Under the pieces are notes generated by a model. It was not told where the DNA came from. It made no database searches and worked only from the letters and a program-made list of their open reading frames with translations. Below, piece after piece: positions 50,560-61,820 of a stretch of 64,000 nt of DNA. The stretch is from Helianthus annuus (lineage: Eukaryota > Streptophyta > Magnoliopsida > Asterales > Asteraceae). Position numbers and translations under genes: made by a program. Positions within the stretch are counted from its first letter, which is position 1, and each line of letters opens with the position of its first letter. Location: the NCBI RefSeq assembly GCF_002127325.2, contig NC_035449.2, positions 77,600,693 to 77,664,692 of the forward strand. The letters run 5' to 3'.

Positions 50560-51408
50560 ATGGCCGACTCCTCCTCATCTAACACACACCTCCACTCTCT
50601 TCTTCACTTCATCCCGCATAAACTTACCTCCTCCAACTATCTTGCTTGGAGCCAACAACTCACCCTTCTTCTATCTCTCCAAAAACTGAACGACCACATT
50701 GATGGTTCGACCGAAGCCCCTGCGAAAACCACTACTCTCAATGACAAACCGTCTCCTAACCCTGAATATCTTTCTTGGGTGACCAATGATAAAACAGCCT
50801 GCCTCCTGATCCAATCCTCCTTGTCTGAGGAAGCCATGTCCGAAGTTATAGGACTGACCGAGGCACGCCAAATCTTGCTGGCTTTGGAAAGCGCCTACAG
50901 TCATCGGTCCACCAAATGGATACACACTTTGCGTGACAACCTTCGTCTCCTGCAAAAAGGATCATCTACTGTTGCAGAATTTGGACGAAAATTTAAAACT
51001 CTCTGTGACCAACTTGCTGCCACTGGTCATCCTGTATCTGAAACAGACAAGTGCCACTAGTTCCTTTGTGGCCTTGGCCCTACTTATGAGACTTTCTCCA
51101 CTACCCATCGCGACGTGGGGACTGTTTCTTTTCGTGATCTTTTAGCCAAGGCTGAGAACCAAGAAACTTTTATGCAGTCTTTGCATGGACAGCCATCACC
51201 GCCGCCCACTGTTGCCTTCGCGGCTCATCAGTACCGTTCTGGTAACAATTCTCGTTCTACTTTCGGTTCTTCTTATTCTAATCGTGGTCGTAGTCGTGGT
51301 CGTGGTGCAGCTCGTGGTCAATCTCGTCGACCTCCTCATTGTCAACTATGCAGAACTAATGGTCACTATGACAATACGTGCCCAAATCTTGCAAGTTTTG
51401 CCAAATAG
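50560..51408 (+). pseudogene. Gag of the 4.8-kb copia element
   Basis: 50560-51060 encodes the copia gag N-terminus (KLTSSNYLAWSQQLTLLLSL, AVAEFGRKF-like core) and stops at TAG 51058. The same phase continues as FLCGLGPTYETF, SFRDLLAKAENQE, an Arg/Gly-rich stretch and a zinc knuckle, CQLCRTNGHYDNTCPN, then a TAG at 51406-51408. Both stops would be absent in an active copy. Assignment is clear. Confidence 0.88.
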
Positions 51409-52676
51409 GCCGCCCCCTCAATTGATGCTAATCTAGCACATGCCTTTCAAGCTCAGTGCCATGTCACTGATGAGGACAATCCTGATTGGACTGGTGATAC
51501 AGGTGCGTCTGCTCACATGACCCCTTTTGTTGAGGATCTTAATCATTCTTCAGCATTTAGTGGTCGTGAATTTGTTCGTTTTGGTAATGGTCACACGTTA
51601 CCGATAACGAATATTGGTACAAAATCCCTTTCCAAAAATATTCATTTAAAGAATGTCCTCCTTGTACCCCATCTCACCAAACGCCTCTTATCTATTAGTC
51701 AGCTTACTCGTGATTCTCCTGTCGATGTTTTGTTTTCTAACACTTCGTTTCATGTTAAGGACCGAACAACCAAGGAGGTGTTGGCAAAGGGCACGTGTGA
51801 ACATGGCCTCTATGTGCTTCGAGAAGGAAAGCATGCCTTTATCGCCTCCTACTTGACTCCTATCTTAAAGCTTCCTATGAAACGTGGCACGACCGTCTTG
51901 GACACGTGTCTTTTGATATTATTTCTAGACTTCATAAACATGGTTTTTTGTTTGTTACTTTATTATTACCAAAACCTAATGTTTGCACCTCTTGTCAATT
52001 ATCTAAATCTCATCGTGTGCCATTTACTTTAAATCATAAACGTGCTTTGAATGTTTTAGATCTAGTGCATTTTGATTTATGGGGTCCTTCGCCTGTTACC
52101 TCGTCTAGTGGTTATCGGTTTTATGCTATATTCATCGATGATCACTCTCGTTTTACGTGGTTTTATCCACTCAAGCACAAATCTGATTTTTATGACGCAT
52201 TATTAATTTTTGTGCCATTTGTTCAAAATCAACTCTCCGCTAAACTTAAGGTGTTTCAAAGTGATAGTGGAACTGAATTTACCAATAATCGTGTGCAAAA
52301 ATTTTTCCATGAACAAGGTATTCACCATCAAATGTCTTGCCCTCACACCCCTGAACAAAATGGTCGTGCTGAAAGAAAACATCGACACATAACTGAAACG
52401 GGTCTTGCTATGCTTTTTAATTCCCATGCTCCTGCTACCTTATGGTCGGATGCCTTTGCCTCAGCCACGTTCATCATTAATCGTCTACCTTCCTCGGTAC
52501 TCGATTTTAAATCCCCTTATGAAATCTTATACAATCGGTGTCCTACATATTCAAATCTTCGTGTCTTCGGCTGTCGTGTTTTTCCCTATTTACGAGATTA
52601 TGCCAAGCACAAACTCTCTCCTCGTAGTGCTGAGTGCATCTTCATTGGCTATGATGCCAAGTATAAAGGATATTGA
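51409..52676 (+). pseudogene. Protease and integrase of the 4.8-kb copia element
   Basis: Protease: DWTGDTGASAHMTPF at about 51486. A frameshift near 51890-51910 separates it from integrase, which reads CTSCQLSKSHRVPF, HFDLWGPSP, FIDDHSRFTWFYPL, QSDSGTEFTNN and NGRAERKHRHITE (the D, D, E residues) and PYEILYNRCP. A TGA at 52674-52676 ends the frame after GYDAKYKGY. Copia order is kept. Confidence 0.88.
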
Positions 52677-52679
52677 TGC

Positions 52680-54922
52680 TTGGACCCCTCTACTCACCGT
52701 GTTTACACCACTCGTCATGCCCAATTTGATGAGGATAATTTTCCTTTTAGTGCCCATACTTCACCTGTTAATGAGGCTAAACTGATCTTCTCCAATTTTG
52801 ATGAATCCTTACCTGTTAATCCTCTCCCAAACCCACCATTTGTTCCCACTTTTTCGGTCCCTTCTACTGCCTCTTCTTCCAACTCCCCAGCCACCAATCC
52901 ACCTTGTCCCATGTGCTCCACCATTCCCACTGCCCAACCCGCTCCAACCCAGCCCAACTCTACATCGGCCCCACCTCAATCGCCACCTTTATCAGCCCAA
53001 CCCAATTCCCCCTCGGTCCAAACCACTTCTGCCACACCATCTACCCAATCCAGCTCCACCTTCCCCTCGGTCCACTTCCCTTCGCAGCCCAACACCCAAC
53101 CGCCCCACTCCCACTCCACTGACCCCTCGGCCCACTACCACTCTTCTCCGCCCACCTCCCAGTCCATACCAGCCACGTCTTCCACAACCAGTATTCTCGG
53201 CCCCCCTCCACCCACCCATACCTCTCTTGAGGAAGGATCGTCTACTGGGCCGATATCTACACATCCAATGAGGACTCGATCAAAAAGTGGAATTTACAAA
53301 CCTAAACATTATGCTAACATGTCTTTGTTTTCAGGTGCTTTACATTATGCCTTACTTGCAGCACAGGATCCTCGCGGTTATAAATCGGCTGCTAAACACT
53401 CTAGGTGGGTAAAAGCTATGGAAGAGGAAATTCTTGCTTTTCAACAAAATAATACTTGGGTACTTGTTCCTCGACCACAGGATGTCAACATTGTCGGCTC
53501 CAAATGGATTTATCGCACTAAGTTCAAGGCTGATGGCTCTATTGACCGATACAAGGCTCGTCTCGTCGCTCAGGGTTTCACTCAGATGGCTGGTATTGAT
53601 TTCTTGCATAGTTTTAGTCCTGTTGTGAAGGCTTCTACTGTTCGTGTGGTCCTTGCTTTAGCCACCATCTACGGGTGGTCGCTTCGTCAGTTGGATGTTC
53701 GCAATGCCTTTCTGAATGGAAATCTCACTGAAACCGTATACATGGAACAACCTCCTGGGTTTATTAGTTCTCAGTTTCCTCATCATGTGTGTCGCCTCAA
53801 CAAGGCTCTCTATGGTCTTAAACAGGCTCCGCGGGCTTGGTTTCAACGTCTCAGTACATTCCTGCTCTCTAAAGGTTTTCTCTGCAGCAAGGCCGATACT
53901 TCATTGTTCATCTATAAAAAAGGGCTTCTATTGTCTATCTCCTTGTTTATGTAGATGATATTATCATCACTGGAAGTGATCCTCAGCTTGTTCAATCTTT
54001 CATCACCAGATTGCACAAGGAGTTCTCGGTTAAGGATTTGGGTGTCTTGGGATATTTTTTGGGACTTGGAGTTACTTATTCAGACACGGGAATTTTTCTT
54101 AGTCAAGCCAAGTATGCTCATGATATTTTAGCTCGTGCAAGTTTATTGGATTCCAAGCCAGTTGACACTCCTCTTGCCACCACTGACACCTTTCACCGTA
54201 CCGGTGTTCTATTCCATGATCCTACACTTTATCGGTCCTTGGTTGGTGCTCTTCAATATCTCACCATTACTCATCCGGATCTCTCTTATGCTGTTAATCA
54301 AGCCAGTCAGCACCTACAGTCTCCTACCATTTCTCATTTTCAATCTGTTAAGCGAATTCTCCGCTATGTTAAAGGGACCATTGCTTATGGCTTAACCTTT
54401 TCTAAACCGCTAACTACAACATTAGTGGGCTACTCTGATGCTGATTGGGCTCCCTGCATTGAAACTAGAAGATCCACTTATGGTTATTCTATTTATTTGG
54501 GTGGTAATTTGGTTTCCTGGAGTGCGAAGAAGCAACCAACTGTATCTCGATCGAGTTGTGAATATGAGTATCGGGCTATGGCAAACACTGCTGCAGAAAT
54601 TATTTGGCTCACTCACCTTCTTCGCGAGTTACATGCTCTGCCCATGGATCGACCTACTCTACTCTGTGATAACAAGAGTGCAATTTTTCTGAGCCAAAAT
54701 CCTGTTTCTCACAAACGAGCTAAGCATATTGACATTGACTATCATTTTGTTCGTGAACTTGTCTCGTCTTCACAACTTTACACCAAGTTTGTTTCGTCCA
54801 ATCTCCAGGTTGCAGACATCTTTACAAAAAGTCTCCCCAAGCCACTCTTTGAGAAATTTCGTGGCATGCTTCGTGTTGGTCCTCCACCTGTTCGATTGAA
54901 GGGGGGTAATAGCCTACCGTAA
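52680..54922 (+). pseudogene. Reverse transcriptase and RNase H of the 4.8-kb copia element
   Basis: 52680-53240 is a Pro/Ser/Thr-rich linker. RT follows ([44 protein letters not shown]) and then a frameshift at about 53920-53945. The next phase resumes with [11 protein letters not shown] (the catalytic YVDD) and FSVKDLGVLGYFLGL, then RNase H (GYSDADWAPCIETRRST, SSCEYEYRAM and ADIFTKSLP). It ends just before the 3' LTR. Confidence 0.9.
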
Positions 54923-55066
54923 ATCAAGGCATTGATTTACATATATATTTTGTAATTATTGTAATTAATTTCCTTATTTAGTTTCCTAGTATAGGGATGT
55001 TTGTATGTCTATATATTGTATTCTCATTATCAATAAAAATTCGATTGATTGAGTTCTAATAGTTCC

Positions 55067-55165
55067 AACAACAATGGTGCCGTTTAGCGGATGAACGACA
55101 CAAGCATTAACACATTTAGATGATGGTACAAATACACTTTGCTTACGCTCAACAGCCCCCGGGGA
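55067..55165. other. Continuation of the copia insertion site
   Basis: This sequence is contiguous with 50240-50289 once the copia element is removed. No gene is assigned. Confidence 0.4.
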
Positions 55166-55690
55166 CTAATGTTTTAAAAACCGGTAAATACCGGCCGGTT
55201 ATACCGGTATTACCGTTTTTGGATGTAAATCCAGTCCGAAACAACCGGTAAGTAGGAGAAACGACATCAACTTTGTACCGCCGGTAAAATCCGGTATACC
55301 GATTTCAACTGTTATACCGGTACCGACTCAGGTCTGTTTTTGGGTTAGGATTGTACTTTTTATCGGCTCATCTCCATATTTACTCTCAACTTTAACCTAA
55401 CGACTTTTAATATTTTATCTCTATCAATCAATTAAAATTCAAAACTTGCTTCATCACTCCACTCCATAATTCGTGACTTGTTCCAGACTTCCATCACTCC
55501 ATTATTTGTTCCAGATTTACATCTTCATCCAATTTGGATTATTTTTTTTAAGTTGATGTTGTAATTGATGGAATTATACAGTTAACTAGTTAACCCGGTT
55601 GAACCGCCCGTTACAACCCGGTTCAACCGGTTAAACCATTTTTGTACCTAATCCGGTATTATTAAAAAACCGAATTTTAAAACATTGTCG
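55165..55690. mobile_element. MITE-like element rich in ACCGGT words
   Basis: The ends aatgttttaaaaaccggt and ccgaattttaaaacatt are inverted, and ccggtataccgg/aaccggttgaacc words recur near both ends, which is a feature of hAT-type subterminal regions. No frame is seen. The duplication is uncertain because both flanks contain cgggga/gggact runs. Confidence 0.5.
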
Positions 55691-55929
55691 GGGGACTCTT
55701 TGAATCAATACAGGAGCAAGGGGGGCTCGGGGCGCCACGTTATGGACCAAAGAACACGCGTTGTTTAGCGTGATACACCACCGCCACCCATTCCCTTAGA
55801 GCGTGAAACTCATCACTCGTTGTAGCCATAACGCGTTGATGTTTAAAATGTTACCGTTGTTAGTTACCGTTGATGTTTAAATGTTACCGTTGATGGATGA
55901 GGAAAATTAAAAAAATACCATCTCTTCAT

Positions 55930-57135
55930 ATATACCATTATGGGTGGCAAAGTGGGTAAGTTGTGTGGGTTTGGGTAATGAGTTAAGATGGGTTTGGGTT
56001 AGGATGAGTATGGGTCAGGATGGGTATATTAAAAAAAAGGTCGGGATAAGTTTGGGTTAGGATGGGTTTGGGTCAGAATGGGTTCGGGTCCGTTGGCGTT
56101 GGTTCTACGACTACCAAACCAACCGTCGTGGAAGTTATTCCTATAACTCGAAACAAAGATATTTGGGTTCATTCCAACCCGGGTTTTAATCGGGTATTGA
56201 CCGGGTATAAACGGGTTTTACCGTCTTTTTTTGAATTTTTCGACTTTTGGACTATGGTAACGGGTATATAGCTGTTAGGCGGGGTTTTTTGACCACATTT
56301 TTTTAATTGTATTTCTATACCCTATAAATAGACGTTTGATTTTAGTTTACTCACACACTAGAAAAAAGATAAAAAAATTCTTAAAAGTCTCTTTATATAT
56401 GGATTCCTCTTCTAATGGGTCGGGTTCTACAACTCGAGTTACTCGATTATCATCTATTTGGGCTCATTTCAAGTTTCTAAAAAAATGTCGTACCATCCAA
56501 GCACGACTCAATGCGTTCTTTGCTGTGAATTCTTCAACTAGGATCCCATAATGATTCAATCTTACATAACAAATATATTTAATCTTACATACCCAACAAC
56601 TAGAAACGGGTCTCCAATATGGCTAACAGGTTTTGGTTAAATGGGAAGTTACATGGGAAGACTACAATGAATTATCGAAAAAGTTTCCTTTTTTACAAAA
56701 TACAAACATTGAGGACAATGTTTCTCTCAGAAGGAGAAGGGTATTGATACAACCAGCCGATGGCACATGCTGGCCCACCATCAGCAGCCCACATAGAAGA
56801 GTCCATCGCAAGGAAGTGGCTCAAGAGAAAAACCCAGATTCCTAACCATTTGAAAGATTGAAAAAGTCATGGCCCACTACTGTTTTCATGCACACGTGAA
56901 GATGTGTCTTCATCCTATGTAGAGGTGCACAAACCGGGTTTTTTAAATACCCGGGTACGAGTATGATCGGATTTTGACTTTTCGGGTATTGGTCATATCC
57001 TGGTTGGATCCGGGTCTAGGTATTGGCAAGAAAATCTATACCCGGTGTACCCGGGTTCAGGTTCGGGTTTTCAATACCCGGGTATTAGAATACCCTATTT
57101 CCGGGTCTGGGTAGGGCTCGGATATTGGTTGGGTA
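55930..57135 (+). mobile_element. hAT-like relic with an embedded gypsy chromodomain scrap
   Basis: Gggtttgggtt/ggatgggt words (55945-56110) and acccgggtatt words (56935-57130) are subterminal-type repeats. 56400-56551 reads MDSSSNGSGSTTRVTRLSSI, then WAHFKF and FFAVNSST, resembling the start of a BED zinc-finger hAT transposase. 56633-56845 reads VKWEVTWEDYNELSKKFPFL with NIEDNVSL, the C-terminal chromodomain of a gypsy pol. Whether the gypsy scrap was inserted or merely adjoins is not clear. Confidence 0.45.
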
Positions 57136-57735
57136 GGGTTCGGGTATAGATCAGTTTTTTTTAACATGCATATCGCTCGAACCTAGATATTTTCAGCAAA
57201 CACATATTTAACATATTTCTAGGATGAAATAAATTATTTTTTTACATAATATAGTGGTTGACGACTTGAGACACTCACTATACATATCACTCGAACCTAG
57301 ATATTTTTAACCAACAAAAATAAACTATATTTATGCAAACTTCAAACTTAATTTTTAAATTTAGGTCATGGACTCATGGGTGATATTTAAAAACTACAGA
57401 AATATTTAATCATAAATAGTGTTAGTTACTTTTCTAAATAATTCCTAATTTACATATCACATGCCATATGCGCATTAAGTTTTAATTATTATTATTTACT
57501 CGTGCATGTGTAGATGTTTTAAACCCTCACTAGAACTAATGATGGAATAATCGAATTACTAAAGCAATCCTCACTAGAACTAATGATGGAATAATCGAAT
57601 TATTAAAGCAGTAAAGTGCATGTTCTTTCTTTATTGTCTTGAGGAACTTGCAAATGTTTGATCTTTACTATTAAAATTTTTATTCTAATAAACACAAACC
57701 AGGATTCTCGTTGAATTAGTTTTTTTAGTTGACTC
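57136..57735. other. AT-rich spacer with a 46-bp tandem duplication
   Basis: No gene is visible. 57529-57574 and 57575-57620 repeat cctcactagaactaatgatg and what follows nearly perfectly. A second diffuse repeat (tatcactcgaacctagatat) occurs at 57170-57190 and 57285-57305. Confidence 0.6.
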
Positions 57736-57739
57736 ATGT

Positions 57740-58025
57740 GATTCAGTTGTTTTGTTAGACCATGAGTAATGGGTATTGCACGGGCGTGAAGTGGTTTGAT
57801 AATACCCCAACACCACTCTTATGGGCTTTATATGGACATGAAGAGTAATGAACATTTCTAGTATAATGCCTAATGAGAATAACAAAATTGTAAAGTAATG
57901 ACGAAATGGAGACATTAAAGGGAGTTAACCATTACACATTTTTTAAAGGGCGTTACAATATTGATGTGGCGGAAAATGCTCTTTAAAGATCATTAACCAT
58001 TACGTATGACCTTATGTTCTAATGT
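57740..58025. mobile_element. Possible small Harbinger-type MITE
   Basis: Gagtaatgggtattgc at the left and taaccattacgtatgac at the right are roughly inverted, with ttaaccattac repeated at 57928. No transposase is present. The assignment is weak. Confidence 0.3.
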
Positions 58026-58229
58026 ACTGTCGACATACCATAGATATTTACTATACGCTTATATATAAATATCTTGTTATAGTTATCTCAACCATTTTAC
58101 TATACTCACAAATATCTTGTTATAATTATCTCAACCATTAATTATATACTAATAAAACATAAACTCAATGAACAGTAATTTTGAGTTCATTTTTTATTAG
58201 TATATTCAATTAATTAAAAATATATTCAA

Positions 58230-58735
58230 TAATGGGGCGGGGTTGTAACGTGGGTTGAGTACAAACGCCCAAGTCACCATCCCGGGTGGGCTTGGGTTTC
58301 GGCGTACCCCCTTGGGCAGGGGTTTCAGCCAGGGCGATGGGCGGGGTTATCAAGATGACATGGCGGGATCTCATTGGCCAAGACAAGACAAGTAGCTGTT
58401 TGGGCTAGCCGTTGGCCAACGGCTATGTGTTAAAAAAAGATCTAGTAAATATTATAATATGGGGTATGGGGCGTAGGTTGTGGCGTGGGTTGGGTACAAA
58501 TGCCCAAGTCACCACCCCGGGTGGGCTTGGGTTTCGGCGAAAAAAAAAAATTCTCATCCAACCACAATACGAAAAAATGAATCCTCATAATCGAGGTTTT
58601 GACCCGAAAAATCCGTGGGCATTCCAAGAAACACCTAGCCCAGCATCCAATCGTCCAATTGCTCCCTTTTTAATGCACTCCACGATGCCGGATATGACTG
58701 GTTACGCATCGTTTATCTTGAATCGTTTGAAGAAT
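58230..58735 (+). mobile_element. Harbinger (PIF) derived fragments
   Basis: Two copies of a GC-rich end (ggggcggggttgtaacgtgg... at 58232 and ggggcgtaggttgtggcgtg... at 58468, each with caagtcaccaccccgggtggg) are followed by a frame reading IQPQYEKMNPHNRGFDPKNP and WAFQETPSP. That resembles the start of the Myb-like ORF1 protein of Asteraceae Harbinger elements. The frame is soon lost. The same end occurs at 27455-27600. Confidence 0.55.
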
Positions 58736-59098
58736 GATGTCAGTCAGTTTACTTACTGTGTGTATAAAAGGTAATCTAAACTGTGCAATTACTTGTATTG
58801 CTACGTTGTTACAGGATTTTATGAGCTCGGTACCAATCGGTACCGAAAATACCGTTACCGAAATCCCCAAAAGTATGTATCGGTACCGAATATACCTAGT
58901 ACGGTACGGTTCGGTACCGGTTGGTACTGGTACAACACCGGTATTTGAGGGTAAAAATCGGTGAACACCGGTGCCGAACCGGTACCGAAAATACGTTACG
59001 TTTTAATTCGAGCTACTTTTTGTTATTTGACATGTTTTGTCATTCTTATAGAACGATTTGGTTTAGCGCGCCGCAACGCGCGCGCATGGAAACAACTA
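58736..59098 (+). mobile_element. Non-autonomous Helitron, 3' end
   Basis: 58745-58850 matches 25500-25620 in reverse complement. Ggtaccg words follow to 59000. The 3' end is a GC hairpin (gcgcgccgcaacgcgcgcgc) and then CTAG at 59096-59099 followed by T, the classic Helitron terminus. The 5' boundary is not identified. Confidence 0.6.
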
Positions 59099-59159
59099 GT
59101 ATCTGATAATTAGCCATGGTAATGAACAGTGATTATATCATCTCATTTGTTTTAATATT

Positions 59160-59460
59160 GCCACGTTACTCAGTTAGTATTAAAATATGGAACCAAACCT
59201 CAGTTAACTCTAATTTCCCCCTCCTCTTTTCCCCAACCTCGAAGCTGGACACCCTTCGATCAACCACCTCCACCTCGTACCATCTCTAGCGTAGCCGTCC
59301 AACCTCCACCGTACCTCGTACCATCTCTAGCATGGCCGTCCAACCTCCACCGTCGAACCACGGGCTGCCAGATGACGGAGTTTGGTGATAACAGTCATGA
59401 CTCTCGCGGACCTTCAGCCGCATCGACTCCTTCGCTGATTTCACCGGTAAGATTTCTTCA
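59160..59460 (+). other. Possible 5' exon upstream of the Helitron Rep gene
   Basis: A 37-bp direct repeat (cgtaccatctctagcgtagc... at about 59276 and 59314) precedes an ATG at 59372. The frame MTEFGDNSHDSRGPSAASTP then meets tcaccgGTAAGA, a good donor. It could be the first exon of the gene whose Rep domain lies at 60860-61820. That link is inference. Confidence 0.3.
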
Positions 59461-60600
59461 TTGTGTGATGATGCCTCGATCTGGTTTTCTTCCCGTTCTG
59501 TTATGGCGATGCTCTGTTTTTTTGTTCTTTTTGGGTATGTGCATGTCTCTTATCCTCTCATCTATTAAAGAAATTCTTGCGTTATGTTATGTATTTCTTT
59601 TGATATTTGGATATTTCATGGTTTTGCATGTCTGTGGTGTGTCATTTGGTAGTTCCGATTGATTTTTGGGTTTATAAAAGGTTACACACCAAGTGTTTGA
59701 TGATTTGTCAACGCATCTTTTTTTTTTTGGCTTTTTGGTGTGCTCATTGTCAAGATATTGTTTGTAGGTTTTTTTTTTGTTGTTTGCCGTTGTAAATATT
59801 TAATGTATAAATAAGGTCATTACTTTGAATACAAATTTGTATGGGACAATGGATGGACAAGGTATGTTGATCGAGCAAATGGACAAATTGTTTTGCCAAA
59901 GTAACATTGAACTAGAAATATGGTTTGGTAAAATTATCATTGAGTTATATGTGTCATGCAAGACAACATAATGGTCCCTTACGTCCCATAAAAGTGAATT
60001 GTGTTGGCATATTGAAAGCTGAGCATTGAAATCAACTTTGATTTTCAAGGTCGAATTAAACTTATTATATTCAAAATGATCCGGTCTGATTATTCAAATT
60101 TGAACTAGGGATGAGTGTTTGGCATTTGGTACCGGTATCAAATTTCCCGTACCGAAATTTTTTTGGTACCGATTCGGTAGCCAATATTTTACGTTATCGG
60201 TACCGGCGTTATCGGTTCGGTACGGGTACCGGTGCCGATATTTGGCGATTTTCGGTACTAGTATTTTATATATAGTTTCTTTAATTTAATTCTATTTTCC
60301 TTCATATGCTTTTTAGTTCCTTTTTTAACTGGCATAGCTAAACAAATGCATTAATATTTAAGAATATCGCTATATCAACTTTTAATTGTCATTCTCTTAT
60401 GCAGGGTCTATACGCATTTTCTTGATACAGAGAAGGTTCTTTTAAGTCGTTTGATGCAGGTATGTTAAGTAAGATACGTTGTTTGTTGTTAGCTTGTAGG
60501 AACAAAATATACATACATTTTTGAATGTTTATTAGGGGTATTGCTACGTTTTGAGGTATTGTATGCTCAATATTGACATCTATATATCGTCCCAACATCC
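59461..60600. other. Possible intron region with GGTACCG cluster
   Basis: T-rich sequence with a ggtaccg cluster at 60125-60260, probably another piece of the same Helitron family. An AG/GT-bounded segment (60404-60460, cag...gcaggtatg) could be a small exon. No frame is supported. Confidence 0.3.
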
Positions 60601-60609
60601 ACGTTCCAA

Positions 60610-61820
60610 ATGACCCCGTCTTGTGGCGTCTTCAGCAGATGTTGCATCTTATTCTGATGCGTGTTTTGATGCTTCCCCGGCCTCGCGTCGACATACATCT
60701 CATCGAAGCGCGATGCTGCATTCTAGGGCTGCAATGGCAACTGTTGATTCTGCTGGTTTCCCAGCTTGTGCTTTACAATCCCCAGATTACACTGGCAGGG
60801 GTTGTGTACAGAAGTGTGCGAGTATTGTGGATCTCTTTTTTGGTTCTAGGAATAACTAACATCCTTTCCAATAAGTGTTCATCCACGTTATAATTGTTGT
60901 TGTCGAGGTGGCAAAATTAAATGGCAATACCCATCTCAACCGCCAGATTTATTGACATCTTTGTTTTCGGATTCTCAATTTATGTTAAACATTCGTGCAT
61001 ACAACGCTATGTTTGCTTCACTCAGCTTATATGCCTTTGCAATACCCACTCCTTTTTCTGCGTGCTGAACAAGGTTGGTCGCCAGATCTTAAGCTGACTG
61101 GAACTGAAACCACACCGGCCGATGAAGAAGTGCCTGATGACCGGAATTTAAGACCTATAACGTTCTGCGATTATCAAATGCATGATAGCGAGAATGTGTA
61201 CACTCATATACTGAGGGATCCAAGTTGTTACAACAGAATATTGTAGATGCCTACATTTGTGTAGAACATTGTCGTTTGGAATACTATAGGGCGAAACAGG
61301 ATGAATTCCGATGTGAGTTTTTCCAAGGTGTTCAGGACGTAGTTTCGAGAGGGGATACTGATGCGAGCACCATAGGAAAGCGTGTCATATTACCTTCTTC
61401 ATTTACGGGTGGGCCAAGGTATATGTATAAGCATTATCAATATGCGCTTGCGATATGTCATGTGCATGGTAATACTCAGTATTTCATCACATTTACATGC
61501 AATGTTCGTTGGCCGGAAATAACAAAGGAAATTAGTTGCGTGGGTACTGCTAATGCGCAAGATAGGCCTGACATCATCGCTAGGGTCTTCCAGATGAAGG
61601 TGCGTGCATTTATCAAGCACTTGCGAAATAGGAAACCATTTGGAGATGTCACTGCATGTAACTATAAATATAACCTTTGTTTATAGTTTAGACGTGTTAT
61701 GTGGGTTACTGGGTTACATATTGTGGTATTCCCTCTTTGCACAGATTTATACACAATTGAATTTCAAAAAAGAGGTCTGCCACATTGTCACATGCTTTTA
61801 TGGGTGTCTAATGTGTATAG
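60610..61820 (+). pseudogene. Helitron RepHel, N-terminal and Rep (HUH) region, interrupted
   Basis: 60868-61040 encodes the conserved N-terminal block CCCRGGKIKWQYPSQPPDLL with FMLNIRAYNAMF. 61120-61215 reads RPITFCDYQMHDSENVY. After a one-base frame change near 61215, the phase gives GSKLLQQNIVDAYICVEHCR, then GDTDASTIGKRVILPSSFTGG and QYFITFTCNVRWPEITKE. A GTAACT...CACAG intron fits 61658-61744, because joining it yields LYTIEFQKRGLPHCHMLLWV, with the HUH motif (H-C-H) at 61783-61791. Rep nicks and joins DNA in rolling-circle transposition. Thirty bases on, at 61821, a gypsy LTR cuts the gene; the helicase part is not in the window. Confidence 0.85.

Larger units (their letters stand above)
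50290..55061 (+). mobile_element. Ty1/copia element with TA...TA LTR ends, decayed
   Basis: Its 155-bp LTRs (50290-50444, 54907-55061) begin TAATAGCC and end TTCTAATA. Flanking gttcc duplications (50285-50289, 55062-55066), the primer site TGGTATCAGCC at 50445 and the purine tract aaggggggg before 54907 fix the edges, so the ends are not TG...CA. The LTRs differ at three sites by eye. Gag and all copia pol domains are present, with at least three stops and two frameshifts. Confidence 0.93.

Noticed and set aside
52715..53271. Antisense and alternate-phase frames over the proline-rich linker
   Set aside because: They shadow the Pro/Ser/Thr-rich linker of the copia polyprotein.
55945..56110. 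Telomere-like GGGTTTGGGTTAGG repeats
   Set aside because: Units do not follow the plant telomere repeat and grade into hAT-like subterminal words.
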